A DNA stretch of 64,000 nt from Rotaria sordida. Lineage: Eukaryota; Rotifera; Eurotatoria; Philodinida; Philodinidae. The notes below the pieces were generated by a model. The model was not told the origin of the DNA, searched no databases, and was given only the letters and a program-made list of their open reading frames with translations. This document shows positions 1 to 11,648 of this stretch, in pieces (the stretch's first letter is position 1; each line of letters opens with the position of its first letter). The stretch lies in the NCBI GenBank assembly GCA_905250125.1, contig CAJNOL010000461.1, positions 1 through 64,000 of the forward strand. Reading direction: 5' to 3'. The translations under genes were made by a program, and so were the position numbers.

Positions 1-573
1 AGGGACTATCCTATAATGAATATCCGGATAAAAACCTTTTTTTTTTTTGACTTTCTTCCCCGTATCCAGTTTTAACTGATTTTCGTCCTCTTGGACATCC
101 AATTTCCAAAACTTTTTAGAAAGAACCTATTTTCTCAAATATACTGGTATTTTTTGAATGGCTGATATACATTTTATATAGGTGATTTATTTGTAGGTCA
201 CATGTAATAGAATTCTGAGAAGTTGACCTTTTGAAAATGCTGCTCAAAATGTATTGAACTTTAAAATGTTGTGAGAATTGCTTAAAAGATTAAAAAAAAA
301 AAAGAGGTGCAGAATCTGCTACTAAAACGAAAAACTTTCCCTAATGTCAAAATAAAATAAGTCATTTTTAAACACATTAAAAAAAAAAGGGAGAAACAAG
401 GTTAGATGGAACCATCAAGGGCGAGATAAAAAGTTGAGAAAAAGGGTGAGAGTGATAGGTTAGATTGAGGGTTAGTAGGATAGTGTAATGGAAATCAATC
501 AACAATGATATTATTCAGATTTTTCTTTTCCTTTATATGAAATTCAAAATTTTTCTTTCTTTTTCTTTTCAAG
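1..573 (+). other. 3' part of an NCAPD2 intron
   Basis: This stretch lies upstream of the first recognisable NCAPD2 exon and ends in a pyrimidine-rich tract and an AG acceptor at 572-573. It is AT-rich with several homopolymer A and T runs, and I see no convincing coding frame. It is therefore read as the 3' end of an intron whose donor lies outside the window. Earlier NCAPD2 exons must be to the left. Confidence 0.6.
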
Positions 574-2996
574 ATTCTTCTGAAGCCAAGTGAATATTAT
601 CAAGAAACATCACAATTAAGTGCAACAAGATGTTTATGTAAATTAATGTTATTATCATTTGAATTATACGAAACACATGCAAAAATGGTATTTGATTTAT
701 TAAAAAATTCAACATTCGAAAGTGTTCGTGTTGCTATTATGGTTTTAATGAACGATTTTTATTTAAAGTAAATTTCTTTTGACAAAAAAAAATTTATTTC
801 TAAAACAAAAGAAATTTTCTTTAAGATATCCATTAGCATTTGCTGCTTATTCAAATGATGTTTATGGTTGTTTACGTGATCGATCAGATAATGTTCGTTT
901 AGCAGCATTAAAAACAATTTCAAATTTAATTCTCAAAGAAAGGGTTCAAGTTAGTTTCATATATATATATATAAATTAAAACAAAAACATATGATTATCT
1001 AAATTTGTTTATTTAGCCAACAGGTCAAATAAGTGAAATAGCATTTTGTATTATTGATAAACATCCTCAAATAGCAACATTAGCTACATCATTTTTTAGT
1101 GAATTAGCTAAACAACAAGATGGTGAAGCATTATTTAATATTTTACCAGATATATTTTCAAATTTAGTTGGCGATAAATTAGATAAGCAACGTCAATTAA
1201 ATGAAGAAGATTTTAAATCTATTATCGACTTTTTATTTAAATATGTTGGTAAAAAAAAGCAAACAGAAAGTCTATTAGAAGAATTATTGAAAAGATTTTG
1301 TATAGCTAAGTAAATTATTTATTTTCATTTTATTTTATTTTTTAATAATTTTTTTCTTTAAGTGGTAGTCCTCATGTATGGCGTGATCTTGCTTATATGA
1401 TGTCAAAATTAACATTTAATGAACAATCAGTAAAAGGTCTACTTCATGATTATAATGATTATGCAAATAAATTAGTTGATTATGATGTTTATCAATCATT
1501 TTTAACGATTCTTGATAATGCAAAAAAGAATTTAGGAGATAAACCTGATTTAAAAGTAAAAATAAAAAGAATTTTTTCCTTTTGTTTGTTATTTTTCATT
1601 GATTGAAAATGATCCGATTTCTTTATAAAAGGTTCTAATTGGTGAATTATCGACTCGTATCAATAAAGAAAGATCACCAAATAGAATTTTAAGTGCTGTA
1701 CAACAAGCACAACAAAAAACAAAACAACAACCAAAAGGTAAAAAAATCAAAACTAAAAAAGAACTAACGATGAAAGTCCTTCAATTTGTGGGGCAGACCT
1801 TTTTGGTATCCGTTCCGATCACAGTCTAGAAAAAACTATTCCAGAGTTTATTCATATCACATCAAAAAAAATTTCTTTAGTCCTTATTTTTTGATTTAGT
1901 CGATGACTGGCACTTTTTCAGTCATCTCTTTTGAATTATGTTCTAATTGATGATTTATAAGATACTTTGCTTAAAACTAGAGAATATTGAACTATAATCT
2001 TTAGTTGCGGTTGGAACAACTTTTTTCTCGTAGTCTCAGTCCCGTCCGGTCTCAGCAACTTCTCATTCTGGTGGTCCAGGTCTAGGCCTATACTCACATC
2101 CACACCCTTTTTCTTATGATCTCAGTGACCGAAACTGGAGCTACAGTTGGTCTTGCACATCTCTAGTTGAGATTATGTGCATTATGTGGATTTAAATGAG
2201 CTATGAATACTCTGAAAGGAGCTCGTGTCCTTAGCTTATTGCTGTGAAGATTCTGCACTTTTTAAATGAATGCTGTGATCCTTAAGAAAAAAAATTCATT
2301 TTCAAATTTCGATTTGTAATTTTTGTATAGAAACAGGTCTTAACTAGAATAGATTATTGTGAAAGTTACAGATCTTGCCACTGTTACTATTCTAAGATAG
2401 AACTATGATAATAGTATGTCTTTTACGTCACTCGTATAAATGAGCAGATTTAATGTTCTTATTTTAGTATAGAAGTCAATCAAAAGGCCTGAAACTTTCA
2501 CAATAAACTTCTCGTGTTTAAGTCTGTCTCTATGCGAAATTTCAAGTTGAAATTTAAAAATGAGTTTTTCTGAGAGGGACTATGAGATTGATTTAGGAAG
2601 TGTAGTAGCTCCGCAGCAATAAGCTACAGGCACAAACTTTTTTCAAGATATACATAGCTCATTTGGTTCTATATAATCTTAACTTAAAAGCAATTTATCA
2701 GTCAGAGTACTTTTCTCGTAAAATTCTTTTTATTTATAACAAAATTTATTTTATTTTATTTTTCAATAGCTGCTCGTGCTGGTGGAGCGAAGAAAGGTAA
2801 ACAAACAACAAGTCATAGTAAAGCAAAAGCAAAACAATGTAAGATTTAATTTTTAAAGAAATAAAAAAAAAACAAATATTATGATAATTCATTTTGATTT
2901 TTAGCTGATGATAATGACGATGATGATTTCAAAGAAAATGATGGCGACGATGATGATTTAAAAGAAAATGATGGCGACGATGATGATGATGATTAA
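574..2996 (+). CDS. NCAPD2: Condensin complex subunit 1 (NCAPD2), C-terminal exons, 5' partial
   Basis: Condensin I HEAT-repeat subunit, which compacts mitotic chromosomes together with SMC2/SMC4, NCAPH and NCAPG. Seven exons: 574-767, 826-949, 1017-1309, 1363-1555, 1632-1737, 2770-2838 and 2905-2996 (TAA at 2994). They join in frame to 356 residues. The translation follows the C-terminal quarter of vertebrate NCAPD2: ATRCLCKLMLLS, YGCLRDRSDNVRLAAL, TGQISEIAFCIIDKHPQIA, LFNILPDIFSNL, KKKQTESLLEELLKRFC and a WRDLAYMMSKL segment. These are HEAT repeats, followed by a basic linker and a strongly acidic Asp-rich tail built from a 30-base tandem duplication. Four introns are 54-76 bases (768-825, 950-1016, 1310-1362, 1556-1631) and a fifth is 66 bases. 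One, 1738-2769, is about 1.03 kb and carries a palindromic element. The basic, phosphorylatable tail of vertebrate NCAPD2 seems replaced here by a short acidic one. Identification is by family recognition; the tail exons are less certain than the HEAT exons. Confidence 0.9.
2168..2683. mobile_element. Palindromic foldback element inside the NCAPD2 intron
   Basis: The two halves of this stretch are imperfect reverse complements. The left arm near 2200-2260 (gagctatgaatact, agcttattgctg) pairs with the right arm near 2600-2660 (agcaataagct, catagctc). Inner blocks at about 2358-2368 and 2498-2508 (attgtgaaagtt against aactttcacaat) also pair. There is no ORF. It resembles a non-autonomous, MITE-like foldback. 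Ends are approximate and no target-site duplication was confirmed. Confidence 0.6.
2919..2978 (+). repeat. 30-base coding tandem duplication in the NCAPD2 tail
   Basis: Two adjacent 30-base units (2919-2948 and 2949-2978) differ only at the end of the TTC/TTA codon. Each encodes DDD-F/L-KENDGD. A run of five GAT codons and the stop follow. The repeat lengthens the acidic C-terminus in frame. Confidence 0.85.
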
Positions 2997-3205
2997 CTTA
3001 TTTTTTTTTGTTTTTTCTTGTATTATATTAAATTGTATATTTTGATTTGGTTATTTACTTTTTTCTTTTGATGTTATTCTTTCTCTTTCTTCTTCTCTTA
3101 ATATCCATTATTAGAAGATTTTGTTATGCATAATACTTTCATTTATTTTGTGCTTCATTGTGAAAAAAAAATTATAAACGGTTTTGTTTCTGTGTGAATA
3201 TTGCA

Positions 3206-3211
3206 AATAAA
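3206..3211 (+). terminator. Probable NCAPD2 polyadenylation signal
   Basis: AATAAA lies about 210 bases after the NCAPD2 stop codon, with a T-rich stretch downstream. It is the first canonical signal after the gene. No cleavage site can be shown from sequence alone. Confidence 0.5.
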
Positions 3212-3239
3212 AGATCTGTTAATGAAACAATTTTTTTTT

Positions 3240-5300
3240 TTGAAAAGGTTAATATTAATTAAAAATCATTGATATTTTTCTAATAGCAAGAAAATATTTT
3301 ATCTTGATAAGAAAAAAAGAAACGTTTAATCGTTGATCGCACTACAATTTTTGTATGAAGATCTTGACAGAAAAACAAATGAAAGAATTTATTTTCTATG
3401 ATCCTTGTCATCCAATGGAAAAGAAAGATCTAGTTATATATGGAAAGTAATCAAATATTTGTACACAAAAATAGAATATAAACAAGTTGTATCGTAGGGT
3501 TTGTATACAGTACGGCAATAAAACAAGTAACGCGTCGGCTCTTTGAGCCTCGCTCAGCTCAACTCAATCCTGAAAGCTTGGGACTATGGTGTAGAGCATT
3601 GAGTATTCTATAACTAAACATATATTTCTAAATGAATCTGAAATAAAACCAAGTAATTTATTTTGCGAACGGAATTGCCAATAAGTATTAGAGTAAATTT
3701 TCTTTACAATAACATAAAGTTTAAAATTCGTTTGTATTTAATATGTATTAATTATATGCTATTATTGGATACTCATGTTGGAAAGCATTTCAAAAAATTC
3801 TTTAGTTAAAAATGCTTGATGATATAAATATTTGTCACAAAACTTATCCAAGAAGAAAAACATTGATAAGACTTTCTCGAATAATCTAATTCATAGGTAT
3901 CTAAATGTTGTACTCATACTTGTCTACAAAGAAACTACAGATTTTTTAAATTTCTTTTTCAATATTGAGTTGTATTAAACAAATGGTAGAAAAAAACAAA
4001 TATTTACAATTATAAAGAAAACAATGACAAAAAAACCTGTTCGATTATACTTTATTCATTAAATCTTTGATTGTTTGTTATTCTTCCGACAGACCTGATG
4101 TTATCAATATTGGTAGAATGCCCACATCAACATGACTAAAATTATTTCATCATTTAAAGAATGAAACATCTTTTAGTTTTTTTCTTCTCACGTAAGATAT
4201 GAAATTTATTTTCGATTGAATTGTTGGAAGAATTAAAATTTGTATCTAATTCAAAAAGAACAGCATACAAATTTAATGGAAAATTAGTTTTATCACAGTC
4301 CGTGAAAAGCTCGTGCGTCTAGAAGGAAAAGTAGTGTTCTCAATTACTGGAAATTCTATAAGTCAATGATCTCCACTTTTTATAATATAATTTTTATTAT
4401 AATACGGGCATATAATGAAAAAATTCGCCGTCTCATATATGGGACATCCGGCGCGAAAGGTTTAAATAAATCACGATTAATTCAATAAGGGTATGGGTGT
4501 TATTCTTTTATTTTCTAATGGAGTCGAAATGTACCTAAAACGTCTCCCGTACTTTTATGTATGAATAACATAAGTGTGGAATTAGTGGTTGTTTATCAAG
4601 ACTCCATATAAAATAATTTTACCTAATTCAAAATACCTCATTCGATACAGTTTTTAATGACGATTCTGAATCTAAAGATGGTTTTTATTGTTAATGGTAA
4701 AATATAAGAGTAAATGGTTGAACATTAGAAAACCTATACTACACAAAATGTGAAAAAAAGCAACATTTTTTTGTCCTTCGTCCTATTTGCATAGCAAATG
4801 ATTCTCCCATAAAAAGTTATTTATATAGGTCGATAGAGCAGAAGTTCCTCTATCGAACTATATATCAGGCTTGCTGCTGGAATTCCATTTTTGAATCAAA
4901 TGTTACGCAAACATTTTCGTATGTTTTAGGTATTCAGTGGCAAGGAACAGCTATTAAGATTCCAGTAAAAATAATTGAAATTTAACCTGAAAAGTAGAAG
5001 ATCTTGAAGAAATTTTTGATGTTCTATACGAATCTGAAGTTAAAATATTGATTAGAAAAAATATTTAGCCTCATATTCTCCAAAATAATGAAAACGATTA
5101 CATTTGAAGTTGGAGAAAATAGTCAGAAATACGTATTTTCGTATTTTGCGAATTTATCTCTTATTATCCGGTCAATGATAGACTTTTCGGTGATCAAAAT
5201 GATCAATGTAAAAAGTTCTATTGTATAATGCTATTTGAAGGCCAATCGAATATACTTCATGTAACGGTGGAAGGAACCCCACGGAATTATCCAAATATGT
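3240..5300. other. Gene-poor stretch with scattered coding-like fragments
   Basis: No intact gene is seen. Short runs with a coding look occur on the plus strand, for example around 3360-3450, 4216-4300 and 4990-5270. They are separated by stops and frame changes, and I could not assign any to a family. A short near-perfect stem sits near 4829-4858. Read as decayed sequence, possibly more than one old gene fragment. Confidence 0.3.
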
Positions 5301-5314
5301 TATATGAGTCTTGA

Positions 5315-5500
5315 CAGAGAAATTTTATTTGCCAAATATGCTACTTTTAACTCTTATTTGGTGAATATTTCAGTCAAACGTCATGGCACCGAGCTGAAAA
5401 TTTTACCATAGTCTCTCCACTATAGTCCCAATATGTTCTGAAAATTTCAGTCAATTTGGATGTACCTAGAGATTGAGATCAATTTTCGAGAGGCCTTAAA
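5315..5500 (-). repeat. Dispersed repeat family R1, copy A
   Basis: On the minus strand this stretch matches 34567-34760 and, less well, 50425-50585 over most of its length. Shared blocks include caaataagagt, gacgtttga and aattttcagaa, in the same order and spacing. No ORF. It is read as a copy of an interspersed, non-coding repeat; ends are approximate. Confidence 0.65.
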
Positions 5501-7074
5501 AGGTGTTAAAGCAGATGAAAAATATACGTTCAAAAGAAAATGTGTTCAATAATCCTATTTATTTGTTACTTAAGTGTGTTTCTTGATCTTGCACAATTCT
5601 ATTTATTTATTGATTAATTGTTTTTCTTGATTCTGTACAATAAAGAGCAAAACTTTTATGTAAAAATTCTTCCCATGTCGCACATTTCTTCTCAGTACCG
5701 CCGTTAGCACCCTCAATTTCCGGTTCCAGAACTAAATTCTTGAGAAGAGCATTTCCTGCCTAAATTTGAATTTGCTATTAACAAACATTCAAAATGAGAG
5801 AGAAAAAATTTTTTTTACAAGTGTTTTCAGCAATAATAATATTTGCGGCGCCCTCTATTTTGAAAAATTGATCTCAGCACTGCGACTGATTTGGGCTCTG
5901 TGGCTAGTACAGGCAGCTCAGGCGCATCAACATTATCTGAGAACACCGAATTTCACGAAATTTTGACGATTTTATCAGACTTAAAAAATATTCAGCCGTT
6001 TTGATACACTATAACACGATGCGCTACTCCTCGAAAAAACCAACGGTTTTTTCCGGTTCGAATCGCATGGATTAATTAGTACACTGGAACAGAGTTTAAA
6101 AATAGCTTTATATGTCACACATACTTCATGCTTTTTTTCTAGTCTTTATAAATGATTTTCTGCTTTTCACACTTCAAAAGGTGGCAGCACTACTTGCGTC
6201 ATTGAATATGCTCGACCAATAATCATCATCTAAAGTTGTTTTATCTCAAATGACAGCATGTTTCTAATTTCTGCTTGTTGAACACAAATAATTGTAAAAG
6301 CACTAATGAAAAATTGTAATAACAATGAATATAATCAGTTTAATGGTACTTTTTGAAAAATCATCATCAATAGTCTTCATGGCAAACATTTTCTGTGGCG
6401 AGTTTCAATCAACAAATATTTTGTTTATCAAAAAGAAGACTCTTCTGAAGTAAATCTTTCTTGATTTGCTTAGTTTTTTTTTCGCTGTTTTTCATGAAAA
6501 AGAAAAATGTCAACGAACAACATAATTCTTGGAAACAAGACGTTCTTTTTCTTCTCACACATTACTTCATACATTTCAATCAATACGATTGTGATGCATT
6601 AAACATATTTTGAAATGAATTACGCATATAATTGCAGCCGAACAAATACTTCCATAAAGAAAAATTCTAATGAACTCGAAAAACTTATCCATAATATTTC
6701 ATGTTCGTAGATCATCATCAAAATGAATATCTAATTTTCTCAATCTTTTAGAAGATCTTTTTTTCCACAATAGTGTCAGAAACGAATAGAAAATGAGCCA
6801 GCAGGCTACTTATGTCAAACGACTAATTTTGGATTATACGAGTTTTAGAGATACAGGAAAGAAGGCGTTTGAATTGCATTAAATAAAATTATATTTGACA
6901 AGATACTAATAATGCTATTTTTATCTGAAAGAATTTGATGAAAGCGTTGACCGTGATGAGTTAGCTGTTATTGTCATATCTGGGGATGTCCCTGGCAGGT
7001 ATTGAAATTAGATTTTCTTTGAAGATGTCATAGAGAAGATAGAGAAGAAGAAGAAGAGAGCACAAAATCACAGA
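5501..7074. other. Intergenic region before the GPCR exon
   Basis: AT-rich and without a supported gene. The part from 5690 to 6070 is somewhat richer in G and C than its surroundings, which often marks inserted sequence, but I recognise no element there. Any first exon of the GPCR should lie in this stretch; I could not pick one out with confidence. Confidence 0.35.
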
Positions 7075-8166
7075 GTGATAGTGCATTTGATTTATCTTAT
7101 TGCGATTGAAGCAGACTCGTATAAGAGCTCAGCCGATTTTACAAAAAATATAATATCAGTCTTTGAAGTAGCTCTTCAAATCAAATTTTGGAATCTAATT
7201 ATTTTATTTTCAATCGAAGTTCCAGCAGCGTTACTCAATGCAATAATATTCATTAGCATAAAATCGCTTCGTCGATCTCCATCAACTTATTATATTGTGG
7301 GACAATCATTATCCGATGTGAATATCTTATTGATTTTGCTTCTTCAAATAATTCCATCTACGTCATCATTGGTTTCATCCATTGCTTGTAAGTTAATGTT
7401 GTTTTTTTTTCAAGTGACAATTTCTGTTGCGATGGGTTTTCTTTGTTTGTCTGCATTTGATCGTTGGGCATGTACATCTCAATCGACTCGAATACGTCAA
7501 TTGAGTTCGATTCGCGTAGCTCGTCGTGTCTTTCCTATTCCATTTATTCTTTGGTCACTTGTTAATGTTCCTCTTCTGGTGTATTCTGACCTTGTACCAA
7601 CAACACTTGCATGTTGGTTCACGAATGATCTCTTTATGCGAATAGGAATTCTTTTTTTGTCTCCAATTCTCACTGTTCTTCTTCCTTTGATTGTTCTTAT
7701 ACTGTTTGGACTGTTGACATATCGTAACATTCATCGTGTAACCCATGTTCGTCAACAACCAAATCAAAATCGTCTATCAAACTGGGAACAACAAATGACA
7801 AGAATGATGTTAATTCAAACTCTTCTAAGTATCTTTTGCACACTTCCTCGAGCTATTTTCGTCGTTTATACGATCTTTACAATCGATGAGAGTGTAACGA
7901 GAAGCTTTGATCAATTGTACATTATACTTCTCGTCGATAGCATCACTGCCTCTATTATTTCTGTGAATTTTGCTTCATCTTTTTACATATTCCTTCTTTC
8001 ATCATCACGTTTACGACAAATGATTCAAATGTATTTGAAACGTCTATTTAATCTGCGACATAATCGAGTAGGTCCAACAAATATATTACTCACAGCACCA
8101 GCACTTACTGCTCGTCAAACTACAAGAGTCATTGGTCAATCGATGGTTGAAAATGAACGATTTTGA
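7075..8166 (+). CDS. Rhodopsin-like seven-transmembrane receptor (orphan GPCR), 5' end unresolved
   Basis: Seven hydrophobic segments can be read, numbering from 7075: about residues 38-60, 75-98, 107-128, 150-170, 190-216, 248-270 and 283-312. The DRY-box position after TM3 reads DRW (residues 129-131), preceded by CLSAF. A conserved Trp and Pro lie in TM4 and TM5, and a Cys just before TM3 (near 106) can pair with one in the second extracellular loop (near 179). TM7 keeps SVNFASSFYIFLLSS in place of NPxxY. This fits the large class A, neuropeptide-receptor-like GPCR set of rotifers; the ligand is unknown. The frame is open from 7012 but has no ATG before 7396, which lies after TM2; the codon at 7075 is GTG. 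A first exon upstream, joined by splicing, is the likely explanation; a decayed copy is the alternative. Confidence 0.75.
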   Translation: MIVHLIYLIAIEADSYKSSADFTKNIISVFEVALQIKFWNLIILFSIEVPAALLNAIIFISIKSLRRSPSTYYIVGQSLSDVNILLILLLQIIPSTSSLVSSIACKLMLFFFQVTISVAMGFLCLSAFDRWACTSQSTRIRQLSSIRVARRVFPIPFILWSLVNVPLLVYSDLVPTTLACWFTNDLFMRIGILFLSPILTVLLPLIVLILFGLLTYRNIHRVTHVRQQPNQNRLSNWEQQMTRMMLIQTLLSIFCTLPRAIFVVYTIFTIDESVTRSFDQLYIILLVDSITASIISVNFASSFYIFLLSSSRLRQMIQMYLKRLFNLRHNRVGPTNILLTAPALTARQTTRVIGQSMVENERF

Positions 8167-10500
8167 CGATCACCTATAGCAACAGTCACTGCTCAAGAAA
8201 CTTTTCTTTTTAAAAAATTTTATCTCTTTAAATTCTAAATAAAATTTTCTCAAACATAGAGAATACATTTTATTTTACATGATGTCAAAATCTTTATTTA
8301 ATTTGAATAAAATGACATAAAACAATCATTGCCCTACATCATTGTCTTCTGATTTTTCAAGCTAAGAAGATGATGAATGAAAATGACATTATTCTTTCGA
8401 TCACTTTGTAAAATGAGTTTCTTGCACAAAACACAAAATAAGATTGAAACACCACTTCCAATTAGTGATTCAAATGCTATGTTAGATAGTTTAGCTATGA
8501 TGATGCCACTTTATTAGAAATCATCCAGGAATATGGTGAGATGATCACGAATGGCAATATCGTCGAATGGAATTTCAACATGATGAACATACCAACAATA
8601 TATCATTAGAACTTTTTTCTTTTCGAATTTTATGAATGCTCGACATGTTGATGATTAAATAATCAATATTAAGAACAATTATCAATAGTAAAATAGAATT
8701 GATCCTAGTAGAATGCAAAAGAAAAATATTTTTGATATTGAGAATGACTCTTGAAAATGTTTGTTTTATGGTCAAACCGATGAACATACATGTCAGTTGC
8801 TAGCATGTAACTTTGCATGATTGCAATCATTTGGATAGTAACATTTCGAACCACTGTGTGAAAAGAGATTGGAGAAATGATATCGGCCAGTTTCCATTCC
8901 CATTTTAAGGTCATATGCGTCATTGCTACTGAATTGCAAGAATTCCTGAATCATCGGTCTTGACAAACCTGATTTTTTTTTGGGAGTAGGTATCTACTTC
9001 AACCACACTCCCTAGTTCTTCCGCTTCAGGTAAAATAATACAACTTAATACATTTGATTATCAATAGCCTGGATGCCTATAGCAAAGAGGAAATACTATT
9101 ATATTTTATTCTGTTTAGATAACTAAAATGAATATTCACTAAAATGTTCGACAATAGTTCATTGTATCAGACAGTGTCGATATAGAAAGTAATGTCATGC
9201 AAGAAAGTACTTCTTTTCCAATATTATGCAATACATTCCATATTATTGTTCTACGAAAATTCATCAGAGAACTCGAAGTTCATGTTTGCTACGAATGATT
9301 TTTATCATAGCAACCAAAAGACTGTCGAGAACTTTCATATGTTTAGGGTGGAATGTGAGTGATTTGTTAATCCGCGCCGACACTCACATTCAAAATATCT
9401 GTCAAAAATATTTCTTTCATTGTCATAGAATAAAAAATAAATAAATTAAGAAATCATTTCATTTAATAGGAAAGATCCTTCAAAGTCTGAAGTTTTTAAA
9501 TAAAGAATTTCATCGAAACTAATTCATAGTCAATTCCAAATAAGATGGATGAATTTTAATATATCTACGAAGACTATTCTTCTCAGTCACTTAGAGAATA
9601 GGATGTGTTTTTAATTCTGATAGTCTCATGTTTCAAATTATACTTTCAAATTAAGAAAAATGCATAATGCAGAATTATTTCTTCTTTAACAACAATAGAA
9701 TTATTTTGATTTTATATTAAACAATAACTTCATTGAATAAATATCATTCTTTTTATTTTTTCTGACAATTTCAGGTATTGACTTCAGAAAATTGTTCATT
9801 TATGGTTATCGAGAATGTGGGTGTGATGGTGTGAGTGTGTAGATATTTCTTTTGTCTTCGTCTCACATCCACACCCCTACTTAGTTTACGTTTAAGATAT
9901 TGTAAAAAAAAACTTTTCATTAAAACGTATTTAACTATATTGTAAATAGACGGACAACAGAACCTAAATCAAGAGACTAAATAAAAATTTAGTATACTGC
10001 ATGTCACTTATTGAAGTCATGGAATGGAACACCTGTTTATTTAGAAGATGAGAAGGAGAACTCTGAATTCTTCACGTCCAAATATCTGTAATCAAATTTC
10101 TTAAAATACTAAATAATGTTCTCGATAACGTTTGAAAGTTACTTTTGTTGGGAGAGTAGTATTGCTTTTCGATTAGTTGAACAGACACAAGTATTTTTAT
10201 GTGAATGACTCTTTCTTTCAAAAACAAAAAGGAGTAACTCACTTTTGTTTTTATTATTTTTCAAAAACTTTGAAGAATTAACACGTCGTTCATAGTTTGA
10301 TCATCTAAAATCTCTGTTTTTTTATTCAAAATCCAAATGAGTCAAACTATCAGAATTGAACGAAAAACAAATTTTGATCAATTGAAAACATCATTTTATT
10401 TTATTTATTAAATAAATGTTACAAGAAAAAAGATCTATATGTTCAAGCCATTTCCATTGTAAATAGACATCATTCAGTATACGTTTAACTGTAAAATGAG
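8167..10500. other. Intergenic region after the GPCR
   Basis: No supported gene. Two overlapping minus-strand frames at 8575-8923 are open for about 70 codons each, but resemble nothing I recognise. A perfect 11-base inverted pair lies at 9351-9361 and 9381-9391, and an imperfect hairpin of a GTGGGTGT-type motif lies at about 9818-9881. An AATAAA for the GPCR gene is present at about 8238. Confidence 0.4.
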
Positions 10501-10504
10501 GAAG

Positions 10505-11372
10505 TAGTTTGCCCCTAAATAATCAAAGGGTTCATATTTTTCGAAACGGCTTGCGTCAAAATTCTCAGAATGATTCCCTCTATAACATACGTTATATGGA
10601 GCAAAATCTGACTACCTCGTCTTGGACAAATGGGATCGAGGTTTAGATGCCCTGGCTCATAGAAAGGTCTATGCATCTCAGATACACCCCCCAAAGATGA
10701 CCTCCGGTGCAAGCCATTTCTAGAGATCCCACGCTAATTTTTTTATGAGCATGTAGCCCTAAGAGAGTACTTCCAACTTATCAAGGCCAACTTCCCAGGC
10801 AATCCATTTCTTGGGAGAATGCGAACCCAGAAAAACCTAATTTTCCTCGAAAATCGGTTTTTCAGAAGACTCTCCTGAACGAACGGAACATGGTAGATAG
10901 CTGAAATTTTCAGGGGATATATATCTTTTAGTGCTCTATCTATGCTGAAAATTTCAGACTTCTATATCATTCCAATCAAAAGTTATGAAGCACAAAATTC
11001 ATCAAAAATTAGCATTTTTCCGTATATTGTGTGCTTCATAAAATCCCAATGGCTCAGTATTTCTCAATAAAACTTTTATGGCAAATAGAACTTACTGAGA
11101 TATATGTCTACAAAAAATTTCAGCTCAATCTGTTGAGCCATTCGTCAGATATCATTGCATTAGGAGCCCCGTTTTTGACATGGGTCATTTTTAAGACTTT
11201 TAGTGAAATGCTCATAAAAAATCGAGGGATCAATATTTTTCAAAACAGCTTGCGTCAAAATTCTTAGAATACTTCCCTCTATAACATATGTTAAATTGAG
11301 CAAGATCTGACGACATCGATTGAGCAGAGTCGGTCGTGGCTCACATGGAATGGCTCATAAAAAAACGAGTAA
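10505..11372. repeat. Direct-repeat pair flanking a unique centre
   Basis: Segments of about 160 bases at 10505-10670 and 11214-11372 are similar in the same orientation. Shared blocks include gcttgcgtcaaaattct and ccctctataacata. The 540 bases between contain a short hairpin at about 10982-11041 (ttatgaagcaca against tgtgcttcataa) and no gene. The arrangement could be a solo-repeat-flanked insertion or a local duplication. I see no primer-binding site, polypurine tract or transposase. Confidence 0.55.
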
Positions 11373-11648
11373 TCACAAAAGTGTAAGGAGACAAAATCTT
11401 TTATTCACTGATTCTAGAAGTTTATCGAATTTTTAGTCACAATACAAGATAAATGGAATGAAAGCCATATATTTCGCTAGAGTTATTAATTCTCTGTCCA
11501 ACCATATCAAAATAGGAAAAATTTATGATTTTATAAAAATACAGTAAACAGAGTAAAACTGAAAAACAAAAAGTACCGTAATCAATGTGTATATTATTAA
11601 TAACATATAACTGTTTAGATGTTTATCATAGGATTGAAGATAAATATT

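Noticed and set aside
6050-6075. ggttcgaatc, like the B box of a tRNA gene
   Set aside because: No A box or cloverleaf can be drawn around it.
8575-8923. Two overlapping minus-strand frames of about 70 codons that could be a frameshifted membrane protein
   Set aside because: No family resemblance in either frame; the hydrophobic run is what AT-rich sequence gives by chance.
10505-11372. LTR retrotransposon
   Set aside because: The direct repeats are diverged, the centre is only 540 bases with no coding sequence, and no primer-binding site or polypurine tract is visible.
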